A DNA stretch of 64,000 nucleotides from Lates calcarifer. Lineage: Eukaryota; Chordata; Actinopteri; Centropomidae. The stretch spans positions 24,363,173-24,427,172 of the forward strand of contig NC_066853.1 of assembly GCF_001640805.2 (NCBI RefSeq), read 5' to 3'. Shown here piece by piece: positions 1 to 39,005 of this stretch. The position numbers and the translations under genes were made by a program. Each line of letters opens with the position of its first letter. The first letter of the stretch is position 1. The notes under the pieces are model-generated. The model did no database searches, was not told where the DNA came from, and saw nothing but the letters and a program-made list of their open reading frames with translations.

Positions 1-123
1 AGTTGGGTATAGAGAGTAAAGACCCTACAGTTGATGAACACCTGACAGCCAAAGAGGAGGCTGAAAAAAGTTTAACGTTAAAAGGAGAACTGTGGAGAAA
101 ATCAGATCCCTGATGTTTGAGCT

Positions 124-25494
<25,371 letters not shown>

Positions 25495-26250
25495 CGGTAC
25501 TGCTCTCACCACTGGTCACCCTCTGGGGACGGGCACGACAGCCTCTCAGTCTATTAGTCTATAAGTGAGATCCTCTGGACACTGGAGAATGTGTAGCTTC
25601 AGTCAGTGTGCTGGAGGGGGTGGGGACTGACAGACAAGGGTTGGGAGGTGAAAGTTTGCAGGGGGGCAAAGGTCTGGTGTGTTTTATCCCCACTCCGTTC
25701 AAGGATGTCCCAAGTTGCTCCTCCTTCAGTAAGCTCTGCTTTTCAGGTACAGATGTCTCACTGTCTTCTGTCCTAAAGCAGAAAAGGGACACGACTGGAC
25801 CTTTAGCTTGTGAGCAGTCACTGTCAAACTGTCAAAAGAGCCATCAAAGTCTAAGTCGTAGGTCATGTCCTGTGCAAAAATGCAGCTACATTAGAAAAAA
25901 GCTGAGAATAGTAACAAAACCAAGTCTTTTACAAAATTAATTAATTCAGAATCTACAAAAACATCTCAAACATCACAAACCTGATTCAAACACAGCAGCT
26001 CTGACTGAACTGAGCTGTTCCGTCACAATATCAGAAAGAAAGCATACATCTCTTTAAGCCACTAATGTTGCATAACTGCCATAAAAAGCAGCAATGAGGT
26101 AATCCTCACTCACAGCTGCAACAAACTTACCTCAGCTCTGTTCTCCAGTGTAGCTCACTTGAGTTCTCTCAGCACTGAACAGCTGTATGAGTACGTGTGT
26201 GAGAGAGTGTGTGTGAGAGAGCTCTGCTCTACGCTGCCGGCTCTCTGGTT
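25495..26250 (-). promoter_or_regulatory. smtnl2: smtnl2 5' UTR, leader intron and probable promoter side
   Basis: On the minus strand a good donor (GAG then GTAAGT) ends a non-coding leader exon at 26131, and an acceptor (TTTCTGCTTTAG) at 25773-25777 opens the first coding exon at 25772. The leader intron would be about 358 bp. The 25559-25772 stretch is open in another frame but has no ATG there and ends in a stop before the smtnl2 ATG, so I read it as UTR. The leader exon start is uncertain, near 26250. No clear TATA box was seen. The exon structure is inferred from splice signals only. Confidence 0.5.
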
Positions 26251-26796
26251 TGTTTAAACTCTCAGGTTGATCACTCCTCTCCTCTGGCCCGGAGGAGGGA
26301 GGAGAAAGGGAGGGGATAAAGGAGTAGGGTGGTGTTAGTAGTGGAGTGGAGAAACAGTATGGGTAGAGTAGTAAATGTGAGGGGAGGGGAGGGAGGAGGC
26401 AGGCCAGGGAGTTTTTACATCCTTTTACTGTGTAAATTATTGGAAGAAGTCCCCTCCCCTTCTCTTCTCTCTCCAACTCTAATTCTTCCGGCACCTCGTC
26501 CTCCTCCTCTCCATGCTATCATAGGTATATCTTTTCCTGCTCAGTCAGTCCAACATTTTTCTTTTGTCCTCAGCGCTCGTCACTACCATTGTAACTGAAA
26601 CACATGAATAATTACCCTCACAAACAGAGTGGTTTGTTTTTCCAGCACTGCACAAAGAAGTAGATTTCCATATATAAGAAATTAATGGATGAGGCAATGG
26701 TAAAGAAGACTTGCTGAGTGTATTATTGGGCCTTTAAGTCTATCTTTAAATGTCTTGTGGCAGATTACAGAAGAATGCAAAAATGAAGATAAACAC

Positions 26797-26880
26797 AGTT
26801 TTTAAAGCTGCACTAATTAATTTTTTTATATTAATGATGGGCTAAATGATTCTTCAGAAAGGTGTTGTTCACAGGGACTC
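26797..26880. repeat. Interspersed repeat, family C, copy 2
   Basis: 'tttaaagctgcactaattaa' followed by 'ttatattaatgatggg' parallels the copy at 5750-5850. The edges are uncertain. Confidence 0.45.
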
Positions 26881-27816
26881 AGATGATTATAACCTGACAA
26901 TGTAGTTCCCCTCAGCACCACTGAGCTAACTGTCTTGGTTTAATGTGGTACACAGCTTCAGTATTGTTACCATTTCAGTTTATTTTTCAATATATTATTA
27001 TAGGGCTTAATCCACACTGAGTTAACAAAAAAAAAAAAAAACCCTAAATCAAAAATACAAAGTACTTTGTTGGTTAATCTGCAAAACTCAACTGTAATTC
27101 TTACCTTTTAATCTGCTGGTCTTTGATTCTATCACTTTGTGAGATGTATTCTTATGTTGGCAAGACTTCTGATGGGAAGATCATCAGATCTCATACTCAA
27201 TCTAATTTGTTGTGTGATCAGAGGTGTTCAGTTCTCTGTCTGTTCCAGTCATGCACATAGTCCACATAGCAAAGGTAAACACATTTAACCCTCTTCCTTC
27301 TTCCTTGTCATCTATAATTCTTTCTCTCTGTGTCATTCTCTTTGTGTCATTATCCCTTGCCCTAATGGTATTTTGTTAAGATAAACATTGCAACAGGTCG
27401 AGGGACGAATGTTCTGGGTGTTCTACCCTGTGATGTGGTGTTGGATAAAACTATAAACTGTGATTATGATGTGGAAAACAGTCATAGTCGGACAAATGTC
27501 AGTTCTATCACAGCAAAGTATTATTATAAAATGTCCACATAGGCTGGATATTCATATAGTCATCAGTTATCTATATGTGTACACCATGAGCATAAATGCC
27601 CATAGAGGAGGTTAAATAGAGTTTAGGCAGGTTTACCTTCTACAGTTAATCTAGATGTACTCTATTGTTTTTTCTGTTCTGTTCTATTGTTGTGTAATTG
27701 ATGGCAGGACGAGACAGACAGAAAGACAACCTGGCTGCTGAGGACCACCACCCTCCCCCTTGTAACTGGACCCCAGCAGAGCAAACATTCCACACTAGAT
27801 AGCAATTGTGTGTGCG

Positions 27817-27818
<2 letters not shown>

Positions 27819-27857
<39 letters not shown>

Positions 27858-27917
27858 CAATGCAACAGACAGACTCATGCAAATACTTAAACATTCCACC
27901 CTCCTGCTTACTGTCAA

Positions 27918-27958
<41 letters not shown>
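27819..27958. repeat. Two GT microsatellites
   Basis: (GT)n at 27819-27856 and 27921-27958, separated by 64 bp of unique sequence. Confidence 0.95.
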
Positions 27959-27961
<3 letters not shown>

Positions 27962-29149
27962 CAGCAGGGAGAGTTGGCAGATGAGGAGGGGGCTTGGTGA
28001 GGTGATTTACTGGAAGATTGTTCCCCCACCTCTCTGTCTCTCTCCCTCACATGCGCCGCACACACAGATACACACACCCTCAGGGTTTTATGAGAGTCTG
28101 CTGTGGGCAGTGCAAGACACATGCAGCAACAAACCACTGTAGCAGTCAGATGTCACAGATATCAGCTTCATCTGTCATCTGAGGTTTTTAAAAAGGAACA
28201 GTGCTGTTGTTCCTTGGACTGTGTCCACATTAACACAGATGATTCTGTGGATGTGTTTTTTTCCTTTATATTGCAACTTTCCATTCTTGGAAGTTGAGTT
28301 TTTTGAAAATGTTCTCAAATGGAAACAATGGAAACACTGGTCCGATATTCAGCTGTCAACCATTCACTGGCATGTTTCTCAGTAGCAACAACAGTTCAAA
28401 GACACAGTGTAGCCCAGAAGTGACTGTTAGCTTTGGTTTGCAGATCAGATCATGATCTAACATAATTCAGTCATTTGCCAACATAAACAGAAAGATGTGT
28501 CAAATCTTCAACCTCACAATCACCTTTGCTGTGTGAGTTACCTGTCAACATACTGACATTCTGACCTATGAGTAATCATTAATACATTATTACATGAGTA
28601 CTCAGGACTTCATGCTTCATTTTCATCTCGGCTACACACCTGCAAAGTTTTGTGACTGTATCTTTCAAGGTTGTCACCCTATTGTAGTGACAAAATCTGT
28701 CCACAGACAGACATATAAACACCTGCCAAAGAACTTAAAACCGCTTCTGGGTAGTTCCTGCTACAGTAGGTGTCTCTAGTGACATGTTTTATCATGATGA
28801 TACACACACACTGTCTCACAAGGTGAAAACGATACCAGACATCACAGAGAGTCAGTTTCATGTTTGAGTAAGCCCCTGAGCCAACTGCCTGTAAAAGTCA
28901 TGACAGCAGACAAGGTAAGCCCTTTCCCAAACATGGAGTCTGTAACACTGCTGTCTATCTAAGTAATCAATCAATAATAAGTAACAAATCACCTCTACAA
29001 CTTCATTCAAACTGATTTTATTTATGTGTGCATAAAAACATTTTTACATTAATGTGGAGATATTCAATTCTGACTTGTGCATTGTGCTGAACAAACACCC
29101 AACCATGTTTGTCAAAACTCTCATTTGCATTCTCATTTCATATGCATTT

Positions 29150-29470
29150 TGGCACAGTGGTACAGTGGTTAGCACGGTTGCCTCGCAGCAAGAAGGTTCT
29201 GGGTTCGAGCCGTAGTTCGCCTGGGGAGTTTGTAGGTCCTCCCTGTGCCTGTGTGGGTTCTCTCCAGCTTCCTCCCACAGTCCAAAGACATGCAGCTTAG
29301 GTTAATTGATGGCTCTAAATTGTCTGTAGGTGTGAATGTGAGTGTGAATGGTTGTTTGTCTATATATGTTGGCCCTGCGACAGGCTTGCGATCTGTCCAG
29401 GGTGTACCCTGGCTATCACCCAGTGTCAGCTGGGATAGGATGAGCGGTATAGATAATGAATGGATGGATT
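29150..29470 (+). mobile_element. Near full-length tRNA-derived SINE
   Basis: The head has a plausible RNA polymerase III A box (TGGTACAGTGG, 29158-29168) and B box (GGTTCGAGCC, 29202-29211) at tRNA-like spacing. A conserved body follows ('cttcctcccacagtccaaag', 'gtgtgaatgtgagtgtgaat', 'cagtgtcagctgggatagg'), and it ends in an 'aatgaatggatgga' simple tail. Truncated relatives lie at 24149-24260 and 46990-47116. There is no coding capacity. It probably depends on a LINE for movement, which is inferred from the class. Confidence 0.75.
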
Positions 29471-30004
29471 TTAGCCAGCCTCTTACCTGATTACAATGTA
29501 ACTTTGTTGTTTACCAGCCATCCAACCAACCAAATAATAAAACTCATTCAATGGTTTTCAGCACTCAAATACTAGCATGAATGGGGCCCAGACTGACACT
29601 TCGACACTTGTTTCATATTTATTTCACTGTCAATAGACGTGGCGCTGATAAACCCACTCTACACTACCTGCACCAGACAGCAAGTTCACTTTGGACTTGA
29701 ATTCATAAACAGAAACCAGACTCTAGTTTAAGCTAATGTTGCCTCATGTCTGCTAGATGAGTGATCAGACAGCTGTTTATTAACATATTCATCATATCAG
29801 CTTTACAAGGTGATTTGTCAGCGTTGTGTTTACCACTTGTTCCATTGCCCCTGAGTAGTTAAAACAAATCCATTATTACCACTGTGAGAAATCAATACTT
29901 TTTCAGCAGCTGTGTTTGTTGAGCAAAACTGTAATTATTTCTGTGTCATGAGTATTTGACTCAAAGTTTTAAAATTGAATTAAGCTTGATTCTAGTGAAA
30001 CAAC

Positions 30005-30088
30005 ATCATTCTTCATGCTGCCAGGAGCACCCTGAAAGTCCCTGTAGCCCCCACATGGGTCCTTAGACCCCACTTTGAGAACCAGTGC
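30005..30088 (-). mobile_element. hAT-like element terminus fragment
   Basis: Read on the minus strand it begins CACTGGTTCTCAAAGTGGGG and continues 'tctaaggacccatgtggggg', a layout typical of Charlie-type hAT ends. Only one end is recognisable. Confidence 0.45.
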
Positions 30089-30879
30089 TTTCCAGTAATA
30101 TTGAGTCAGCAGGTAATGTGGTGTGACCTGCATGAATCAGAGTGGTCTGAAATGAAAAACTTGCCGTCATCACAACAATAGATCCCCCCACCCCACCCTC
30201 TCTGCGTAGCCTCCCACAATCCAAGTTGAGCTTTTTCATTGTTTTGACAATGACCGCATATGTTTTACTTCTCTGACTCTGGCTCCCTCTGTGCGGAGCT
30301 GAGGTTGTAACCTTCCAGTGCGATTACCTTGATTTTCTTCTCATCTGGTCTTCAACCAGTAAAAGTATTTGTTGGTATTGCAGAGACATTTGCAAACACA
30401 CTTCCCCGGGCAGGGAGGTTGTCTCAACTGATTATGTGTGGGTTCAGTAACCTATCAGGCTGGAAGACATTTGGGGTTTGCAATATACAGCACACTTATG
30501 GACTAAAATATATCACAGTTGTCAAAGCCCAAACATCTGCAAAAAGTAAGGCACAAGAAGAAAGCAGACTGTAAACAGAAAATCACCAGTCACCACCATT
30601 AAATTCTAAAACCAGATGGGGAGCTGTGAATAAACCAGTAAATACAGGATACCTCCCCATTCCTAAAAAAAATATTGCCAAGTGTTCATGGGTGAGGGAC
30701 TTAAGTGGAAAAAACTTGTCTGTGTCCCATTTTTCAGCACATTTTTTCTGTAAAGGTTTCATGTCTTGGTTCAGTCTCATCAAACTCAGCATCTTCCAAC
30801 AGCAGTAGACAGTTGTTCACAGTCAGAAAAAGCTCTGATAATCCTAACTTACGCTACCTGTCCTGTACCAAATAGCAGA

Positions 30880-30990
30880 CAGACAAAGCTAGCGGCTAGC
30901 TAGTGAAGAACGTGTGGCATTTATCAGCCAGAGAGTTAGATATAAGAAAATCAGTTCTATCTTCACCTTTGAAGCAGAGCTTTCCACCAT
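30880..30990 (+). repeat. Interspersed repeat fragment with AGCTAGCGGCTAGCTAGTG core
   Basis: The core and the following 'gcatttatcagccagag' block resemble a dispersed fish repeat that I recall but cannot name. There is a single copy in this window. Confidence 0.35.
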
Positions 30991-33059
30991 GGTGAGTATT
31001 TTTACTTTAGTCATATACACTGAATGTATTTAGAATGACAACAGCACAGTTACTTTATATCCTACACCTGTGTAACAAGTTGAACATCATATAATTCATA
31101 TATATGATTGGAAACTCTGTTACATATTAGAAATGAATGGAGTTTAGGGCTATTCTGCTAAAATCAAGCAGACTTTGTTGTTTTTGTGGCCAAATTTGCT
31201 TTCTGTGTTCATAAAAGTTATGTCATCGTAACATCATGTAGCAAATCTCCCTTGACAGGCTAACATGAGCTGACTGACTTCTTGCCATGCGGCCTCTACA
31301 GAACTGCCATGATGTCACAACCTGCCCGCTTCTGTTCACCTACCTACCACTTTTCTGGAGGTATAAAACTTACACAACTCAACGCGTTAAATAATGCCAA
31401 GCTAAATTTATTGCCTGTTCATACTGCTATTGATTTCCTGGCAATGTCCAATATCAGTTTCTGTGATACTCTGATAGTCTGTGATATCATACTTGTCACG
31501 AGAGAGGTTTCGCCGTCCTGTCTCTGAACGTTACAACAGTGGAATAAAACTGAAAGGACAGAGATGTAATCAGTCCAAACTCAGATCTCTGGTTGTGATA
31601 GCTGCCTTCAGGTGCATGAAATATTGCACAATAAGTCAAAACAAGGGCCGACAAACACTGGTTGAATGAATGACACAGTCTGATGTCATGAAGGTTCTCA
31701 CACTGATCTCTGGTACAATAAGTCCTGTACCAGCATGCATGTTGTAAATGTAAATGTATTGTGTACACTTTGTATATTTTTAGTTGTCATTGAACTGACT
31801 TACAATAGCCGGCTTTGGATGTCATATTAGATTTTTTAATTTACATCAGGAAGCATGGAAATGCCAGATGTAAATTTTTATTCAAATCTGTTTTTCAGCA
31901 AGAAGGAAGAACTCACCAACATAGTTTCTCTTCCCTTCTGGCTTTTCAGAAAGGTAACCAGTGGTTTTAATTGGCTTCAGTTTACAGCTGGCAACATGAA
32001 AGAAGAACTGAGTGCTGTACTTAACTGAACAGTGTTTGATAGATGGTCATTAGGGAATATGTTGTTTATAATTAAGATGTTAATTGTGGGTATGTTGGTA
32101 TGAACTTAGTGAAACTGTAATGCTAAAGATGCCAAACCTAACCACATACTTCCTCGGTTCACTTTAATTCCTCCTCTGTCATCATCCACATCCCCCTATA
32201 CAATCTCTAAGCAGGTTAGAACACACACACATACACACATACACTTATATACAATACACACATAAACACTTACAATACCCTCCGTGCGTCAGCATTATCC
32301 TCATATCACCAAAATCCATCTAATTCACACACACACACACACACACACACTGACTGCTGGTTACAGACTGTAAACATTAACAAGAGGTCTCTGAGTTCAC
32401 CCACAGAGAACAGTGTACGTCACCACCACTTTAAACAGAACACAAATATGTCTGCACTCCCTCAAACTCCCATAAACACACACACACATACACACTTAGA
32501 GATGCAAACATTACATTGCAGAGAGCAGAGCTCTGCCCCAGCAAACTGTGATCTTTGTCTAAATATGAAAATGAATAGGTTGCATGTGGGTTAGTTTGAA
32601 ATGATACTACCACTGATAATCAATACATTATGTATCAATAGTAGTTGTCTACTTCATTGTTGCTTGTTAATTCAGTGATTAGACTTAGTAAAGCCATATA
32701 GTGCTCAGGTAATATAGTGAATTTTTCCATTACAAATTTCTGGGATGATTTTAATCATATAACTTCTCATTGTGCATTTATTCATGGCCTGTACTCAAAT
32801 ATACATTTTAAATATGCTTAAATATGGTTACCTGTAAGGACAAAGCACATATAACAGTCAAAGCACAAAGACTGAAGCTCCAAGTCCAGAAATGCAGCAA
32901 ATAAGAAAACATGCATATAGGGAGGACACATGCAAGAGGATGGAGAACTAAGTGCTCAATTTGGATGAGCAGCAAAGTTACAGATGTTTTGCATGTCTGT
33001 CATACTTCTGACAGTCTGACAGTGTTGAATACAACCATGTATACAGATACTCCTGGTCT

Positions 33060-33325
33060 CTCTCTCGTCTCTATCCCTGTCTTTCTCCTCTCTCCTCCTC
33101 TTCTCCTCTCCTTTTCAACCCAACTAGTCAAAGCAGATGGCTGCCCACGCTGAGTCCAGTTCTGTCAGAGTTTTCTTCCTGTTAAAAGAGAGTTTATCCT
33201 CTCCACTGTCAGCACATGCGTGCTCATTGTGGGAACTGTTGGGTTACTCTGTAAAGTATTTGGACATAATGTATGTTGTGATATGGAGCTATACAAATAA
33301 AACTATCTGAATTGAATTAAACTTT
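33060..33325 (+). mobile_element. Interspersed element related to family R
   Basis: 'agcagatggctgcccacgct', 'tcttcctgttaaaagagagt', 'ctcattgtgggaactgttgg' and an 'atacaaataaaactatctga' end parallel family R in order. It is a diverged subfamily copy on the plus strand, closing with an AATTGAATTAAA tail. Confidence 0.55.
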
Positions 33326-34389
33326 CTGAGTTTTCAGGTGAGAAAGTATTGTTAGGTTGAAGTGTAGGACGTTTTGGTGTAGAAATCTTGTTCTTTTTTT
33401 CCATGGTTGTCTGCATTAATCAACACTCAGCAAGAAGATGTTGTTCTTTGTACCTGCTTCACTAAACAGCACCTGTCACATCAGCCACCTGTCACATCTT
33501 TGTATACTACGTTCTGCTGTTTTCATGTAGTTAGTGTATTGGTGTGGAGACCTGGTCAATAATAAATACTCTAGAATAAAGTAGCAGTGAGGATATCCCA
33601 ATTCAGTTATTGTCTGTTATTTGTTGAAGGCCATCATGGGACTTCTTCTAACTACATGTTGCTCCACCTACATGTCTTGACTAGAACTAAGCTAAAATGT
33701 TTGTGGTTTTCTTTAACTAATGTGAGACTAAAATGTCTCAGTGAACTAAACGTTGCAAGAAATCCTGAAAGATGCTTCTCCCTGAGGCTGAGAGGAACCA
33801 CAGAGTTGCTGTGAGGGTCACTACAGGTGACCCTATACACATTACACAGGGTCATTTGATGTGTTGTCAATATAAAACATTGATAAAATTTTGAATGCAG
33901 AGCTACTGCTAATGAACTAATTTTATGTAGTTGTATTGAACCTTTACATAAGTGAAAGATCTGAATACTTCCTCTATTGCCAACATGACAGTCTTGCATA
34001 ATTCAGTTATTCACAGTCAGACATGCAAATTCAGTGGCAAACCTTTAGCTACTTAGCTTCAGTTTAGTCTTTGTGAGGTATGACTCAGTAGAATTTGTGG
34101 CCAAGAAACAAGTTGAAAACAGCCATGTGGGAATTTTGTAGTTATGGTTATTTAGCAGTATAATGAGGATATGTTTGAGTTGCATGCATTGTATGACAAG
34201 TTTTTATTGACATTTTGATATTGTTTTATGTGGTGGGTCCTGTTTTTGGAAATCCTAACCATGAGCATTTCTGGCATCCCAGTATGAGGTGATACAAACC
34301 ACATATATTTTGAGGGTTACGCATTACAATTGACCATTCAGTTTCACCCACAGTAAGTCTTGTATTGTAATAGATTTTGCGAAGTATTA

Positions 34390-34650
34390 ATGGGGCAGTT
34401 TGACATTTTAGGACACGTTTATTCTCTTTAGATTGTTTATTCTCTTGTCTGCACAGTAAATATGAAACCACAGCCAGCAGACAGTTAGCTTACCTTAACA
34501 TAAAAACTGTTAACAGACAGAGATAGCTAACCAGGCTCTGTCCAGGGGTAACAAAATACAACTATTAGCACTCCTGAAGCATACTAATTAAACAACACCT
34601 TATAGATCCTGCACATGACAGCCCATAAAACTGCACCAAGTCATTTTTAC
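34390..34650 (+). repeat. Interspersed fish repeat, family A, copy 3
   Basis: 'gcagtttgacattttaggac', 'agccagcagacagttagctt', 'aggctctgtccaggggtaac' and 'gcataaaactgcac'-like blocks follow the family A order. Confidence 0.55.
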
Positions 34651-36054
34651 ACTTTAGTTTATGTAAAAATTAAACAAATTAAATAGAACATGTCAATTAG
34701 TGAGCCAGGGTAGCTGTTTCCCCCTGCTTCTTGCCTTGTTGCTAGAAAGCACCCCCTATGTTTTAAACACATTTCTGGACAGCATTATTTGTACAACTAC
34801 ACTTAGTAAAGGGGTAATTTTTTTTGTTCTATTTATGGCCATTTCTCTCTGCACTTTCCCAAGGCACCCAGCCAGATCATTCCTCTTTACATCAGTCTTT
34901 AACTCACACTCTGTAAATTCCAAACAGCTTGGCTCTGATAGCTCTGCCTGGAAACCAACAGTGAGACACAATAACACACCAGAGTTTTGCCAGGCCGTAC
35001 ATTGTATGAGTTGTTAGGTCAACAGACGGGCTACCTGCTGGCTTTGATCCCAGTCTGCTGACACGCAGCGCTGTTTCTGTCTGTTCCTGTGTTAACAGAC
35101 ATCACATTTCATCAGGCCTAAAAACATCATTCACTCTAACTGCCCCCCCCCCCAACCAACACCAACAATGACATCAGAGTTTCCATGGGAACCTGTCATG
35201 TCTAAACAGTGCCACAGGGACTGCAGCCAAGTCATGATGTCATTGACACTTCAAAGCACAAGTTTAATTAACTACATGTGGAGCTGAGAGAGGGAGAGCA
35301 AAAAAGAAAGAAATGTATTGTTTTTGTGTGCAATTAGTATAAATTATCTATTATTGTGTCATGGTTATACTGAATCTTATTAAGTTCCAAAAGTGTTTTG
35401 GCAAAGTAGACACAGTGCTAGTAAGGCCACCCAGATGAAGCATTTTGAATTGAACGGAATTGACTGAACTGAATAAAGAGTGAAATGATGTCAGTATTCA
35501 ATCCTTTTTATACCTCAATACAGTGGCAATGACAAGTCTGAACAAAATGAGACTGTAAGGAGATGCTACTGTCAAATTGGTCCCAAACAGTCCAGTTATG
35601 GCTTCTCTCCACATGCCAAACAGTTCAGTCACAATTGTTAGCATGCCCAGATAACTAGCTTACTTCCTAAAGCTGTAACATTGTATTATTTCTAAAAGCA
35701 AGGGACACTTCATTGGAAAAAACAATGAAAAAAACATTGCTGCTCCTTTATTTTCGTGATGTCTAAATGGCTAAACAAGTGATGGATGCTGACTTGCTTG
35801 GGACTCTTAGTCTTTAGGAAGAATCCATCATGGGCATATTTAAGACTAATATGAAAAACTCAGGTGGAGATGGAGTTTTAATCTTTGCCTCTATCTAATC
35901 TTAGCCTCTGCTAGTTAGCTACAGCTGATAAAATTTGCTAATCGTTTGTGGCCAACAGTCCATGACCATCAGCTAGAAATGAGAGGTCTGATTTTTTTCT
36001 TCACTGTTGTTTTGTCTTCATCTTTTCAAAAATCGCTGTTAATTTTGAGTGATG

Positions 36055-36818
36055 AATTTGCCACTGTCACTGGGTAAAAGGCATATGACAGTCTGCTAGG
36101 AGTTCACCAGACATTTTTCAAGGACGGACAAGGAAAAGCACTCATTAGACAAGAATTGAGCCCTCTAGGGAGAACTCCAAATGATATGACAATCAAACAC
36201 CAGTATCTGCTCTTTACCTGGTTAATATCCCTACAGTGAGGCATGGTGGTGGCAGCATCATGCTATGGTGGTGCTTCTCAGCAGTGGGGACGGGGAGACT
36301 GGTCAGAATTGAGGGAAGGATGAATGCAGCCAAACACAGAGAGGACCAGCCATGACCCTAAACATACAGCCAAGAAAATGTTGGAATCTTCGGGACAAGT
36401 CTCTGATTGTTCTTGATAGGCCCAGCCAAAGCCCAGACTTAAACCTCATAGAACATCTGTGGAAAGACCTGAAGATGGCAGTTCATAGACATTTCCAATC
36501 CAATCTGACAGAGCCTGAGAGGACCTGCCAAGAAGAATGGGATAAACTGCTCAAATCCAGGTGCACAAAGCTTGTAGAGACTTACCTAAAAAGACCTGCT
36601 GTTGTAATTGCTGCCAAAGAGGTTCTACAAATTTCAGTTTTTGTTTTCTAATAAATTTGCAAAAAAAAAAAAAAAAAAAACTGTTTTCATTTTGTCATTA
36701 TAGGTTATTGAATGTAGACTTACAAAAATGGCAATTTTATTCATTTGAAAATAAATCTGCAACACAATCAAGTGTGCAAAAGATGAAGAAGTCTGAGTAC
36801 CTTCTGAATGCACTGTAT
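36055..36818 (+). pseudogene. Decayed Tc1-like transposase and right terminal repeat
   Basis: The DNA matches the salmonid/teleost Tc1 layout. A 'gaggcatggtggtggcagca' block is followed by an open stretch at 36352-36651 that includes SPDLNLIEHLWKDLK, the region around the last acidic residue of the DD34E catalytic triad. After the stop come TAATAAATTTGC, a poly-A run (36661-36680) and a right terminus reading 'cttctgaatgcactgta'. The 5' half is rearranged, the DNA-binding domain is not recognisable, and the left inverted repeat was not found. It is a non-functional fossil. Confidence 0.8.
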
Positions 36819-38974
36819 ATGGGGGAGGATGAGGGGAAGAAAGGGTGAGTGATGTGGTGTGAGAGGAGGGAGTGTAGTTGATGTAGCACAGACAAAAGAA
36901 GATGGAAGAGTGATGATAGAAAGGTGTGGAGAAGGTGTGTCTGATATACATTTTGGGAGGGTTAAAGAGAGCAACAGGATAAGATGGGAGGAGGGGGATT
37001 TGTGTATATCGGGAATATCAAAAACTACGCAGGGTCACTTATGGAAACTCTCAGGGTCATCATTTGGATTATTTTCACAGTATCGTCCATCTTTGGCCTT
37101 CAAAAGCTCAAAGAAACGTTTGCTCTCTGCTGACGTCTGTTTCACATTAATCAGCTTGCTGTCTCAACTCAAGAGGCTTTATTACTTTATTGTTTTAACA
37201 AGAAATGTGGATGAAGTTACTGAACATGAATTATGAAGCCTTTCTATCACCACTCTGTGTGGATCATACTGTACATGTAACTGAAGCCAGCAATAAAATG
37301 TTTTATACTGCAAATCTTTCCAATGACCTCGCAGAGGTTTTCTCTTACGGTATCAGATTGCAAGTGGTCCCTGAGCCACACTTTGAATACTACTCATGTA
37401 CAGATGTACTAGGAGAGAAGGGAGGAAGGTGTGAGACAGAGAGAAATATGATTTTAACAGGGCCGAGAAGGGAGGGTGTGAGGAGTAACAGAGCGAAGAG
37501 ATGAGACAAAAACAAGGGGCCATAGTCTGCAATCTCAGGCTCAATGCAAACTCAATAATTACAACCATGGTACACCTGACTGGACACATCTCTGCAGACA
37601 ACTGGTTCTAATGTGTGTCAGCAGCAAAAAAAGTAACAACACCAGAACTATAAATAACACACACAATTTTGAGCTCATTTTTCCCAAGGAGACTGGAGGA
37701 GTTGGGGTCAAAAAACTGACCTGTGTAGGTGGTCATATAAGGTGTATTAAAGAAAACATCAATAACAATCTTGTCTTGATTTTTAAAAACCCTATATAAT
37801 AAAAAAGCATTAGCTACAAGCACACGATTATGTAAAATACCAAAGTCAACTAGATCCATGGGTTTGAGGACTTGTTAGCTTCCAAATCACTGTGGAGCTG
37901 TGTGTGATGTAAGTTCACCTCCATTGAATTGGGTTGGAGGTGGGACTCTCACAGATGGATAACTCATAATTTGGACATAGTGTAAAGGAAGGCCCTCGGA
38001 GGGAGCAGTGTGCAAAGTTGGCCACTGCAGCTTTGTAGTGTTTAAAGCAAGACTGTGTGACTATGTTATTGTGCCTTAAAATAAGAGCCTTTAAAACATT
38101 TTGATGGTACACTGACTTATAATAGGGAGAACAATGCCTCTGTCATTCCCCTGCCCAGCCCCACGTCCTGAACACAGGTTCTTGTTCTATGTAACTTTGT
38201 TGAGCAGGTACAATCTCCTCCTAACTGTGTGATAGTAAACTGCCAGAATCAGGTCCAGCAAGTTCAAGAGTAATGCCGAACTGTAGATCACTTAAAAAGA
38301 TTTAGAGGTCAATAGAAACCAGCATTCATCTCCAATATCCAGCAAGGAAACTATTGAGAATTCTATACAGAGTTTGTTACAGAGACACCACTTTCAGCTC
38401 AAGAATCTGCAGACTGTGAGAAAACCACACCGTTCAGCTATGTTTCAGTTCGGCAAGTGGGACTACACAGTCGGAGTTGATAGGCTTTGTTTTCTGTGCA
38501 AGAGGCTGCTGATGCTTTGAAATGAAGCTGTCAAACTGAGAACAAACCTTGTCTCAGCTTCAGTGACATTTAACAGATGTTCTCCACCAGGTATTGTGGG
38601 AAACCTCATATCATGTATTTCCAGTATTTTTGTCACACTGAAAAAAATGGACAAAGTACAGCTGATTTATATTTGGTATCTGGCCTGAAACAAGAAAGTG
38701 TAGCTTTTAACCCAGCTGATTCACTCTCCAGAGAGGTGAATGATATCAGAGGTAGTGAGCAGACTGAGGGAGACGTACAGTGGGTGAGTCTGAACGGGGT
38801 GTCCTCTGTGAGACGGCGTCAGGATTAGATAGGTGTGGAAGCAGACCTGCCCCTAATGTCAACAGTAGAGAGGATATACTGGGAACTGCTGTGAGGATGT
38901 GACCTCAAGAATTGGATGGAGCTTTGGGAAGTGAAGTACTTATGGATGAACAAGAAAAGATACTAAAAACACAA

Positions 38975-38978
<4 letters not shown>

Positions 38979-39004
<26 letters not shown>
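38979..39004. repeat. CA microsatellite
   Basis: Perfect (CA)n run of about 13 units. Related tracts lie at 39298-39332 (GT) and 39425-39449 (CA). Confidence 0.9.

Positions 39005-39005
<1 letters not shown>

Noticed and set aside
27646..28137. 163-codon minus frame with long His/Thr runs
   Set aside because: Produced by two (GT)n microsatellites; low-complexity translation with no recognisable domain.
29158..29211. A true tRNA gene
   Set aside because: A and B boxes are present, but the sequence lacks a foldable acceptor/anticodon cloverleaf and continues into a SINE body.
36352..36651. Intact Tc1 transposase gene
   Set aside because: Only the C-terminal part is open; the upstream catalytic and DNA-binding regions are broken, so it is a fossil.
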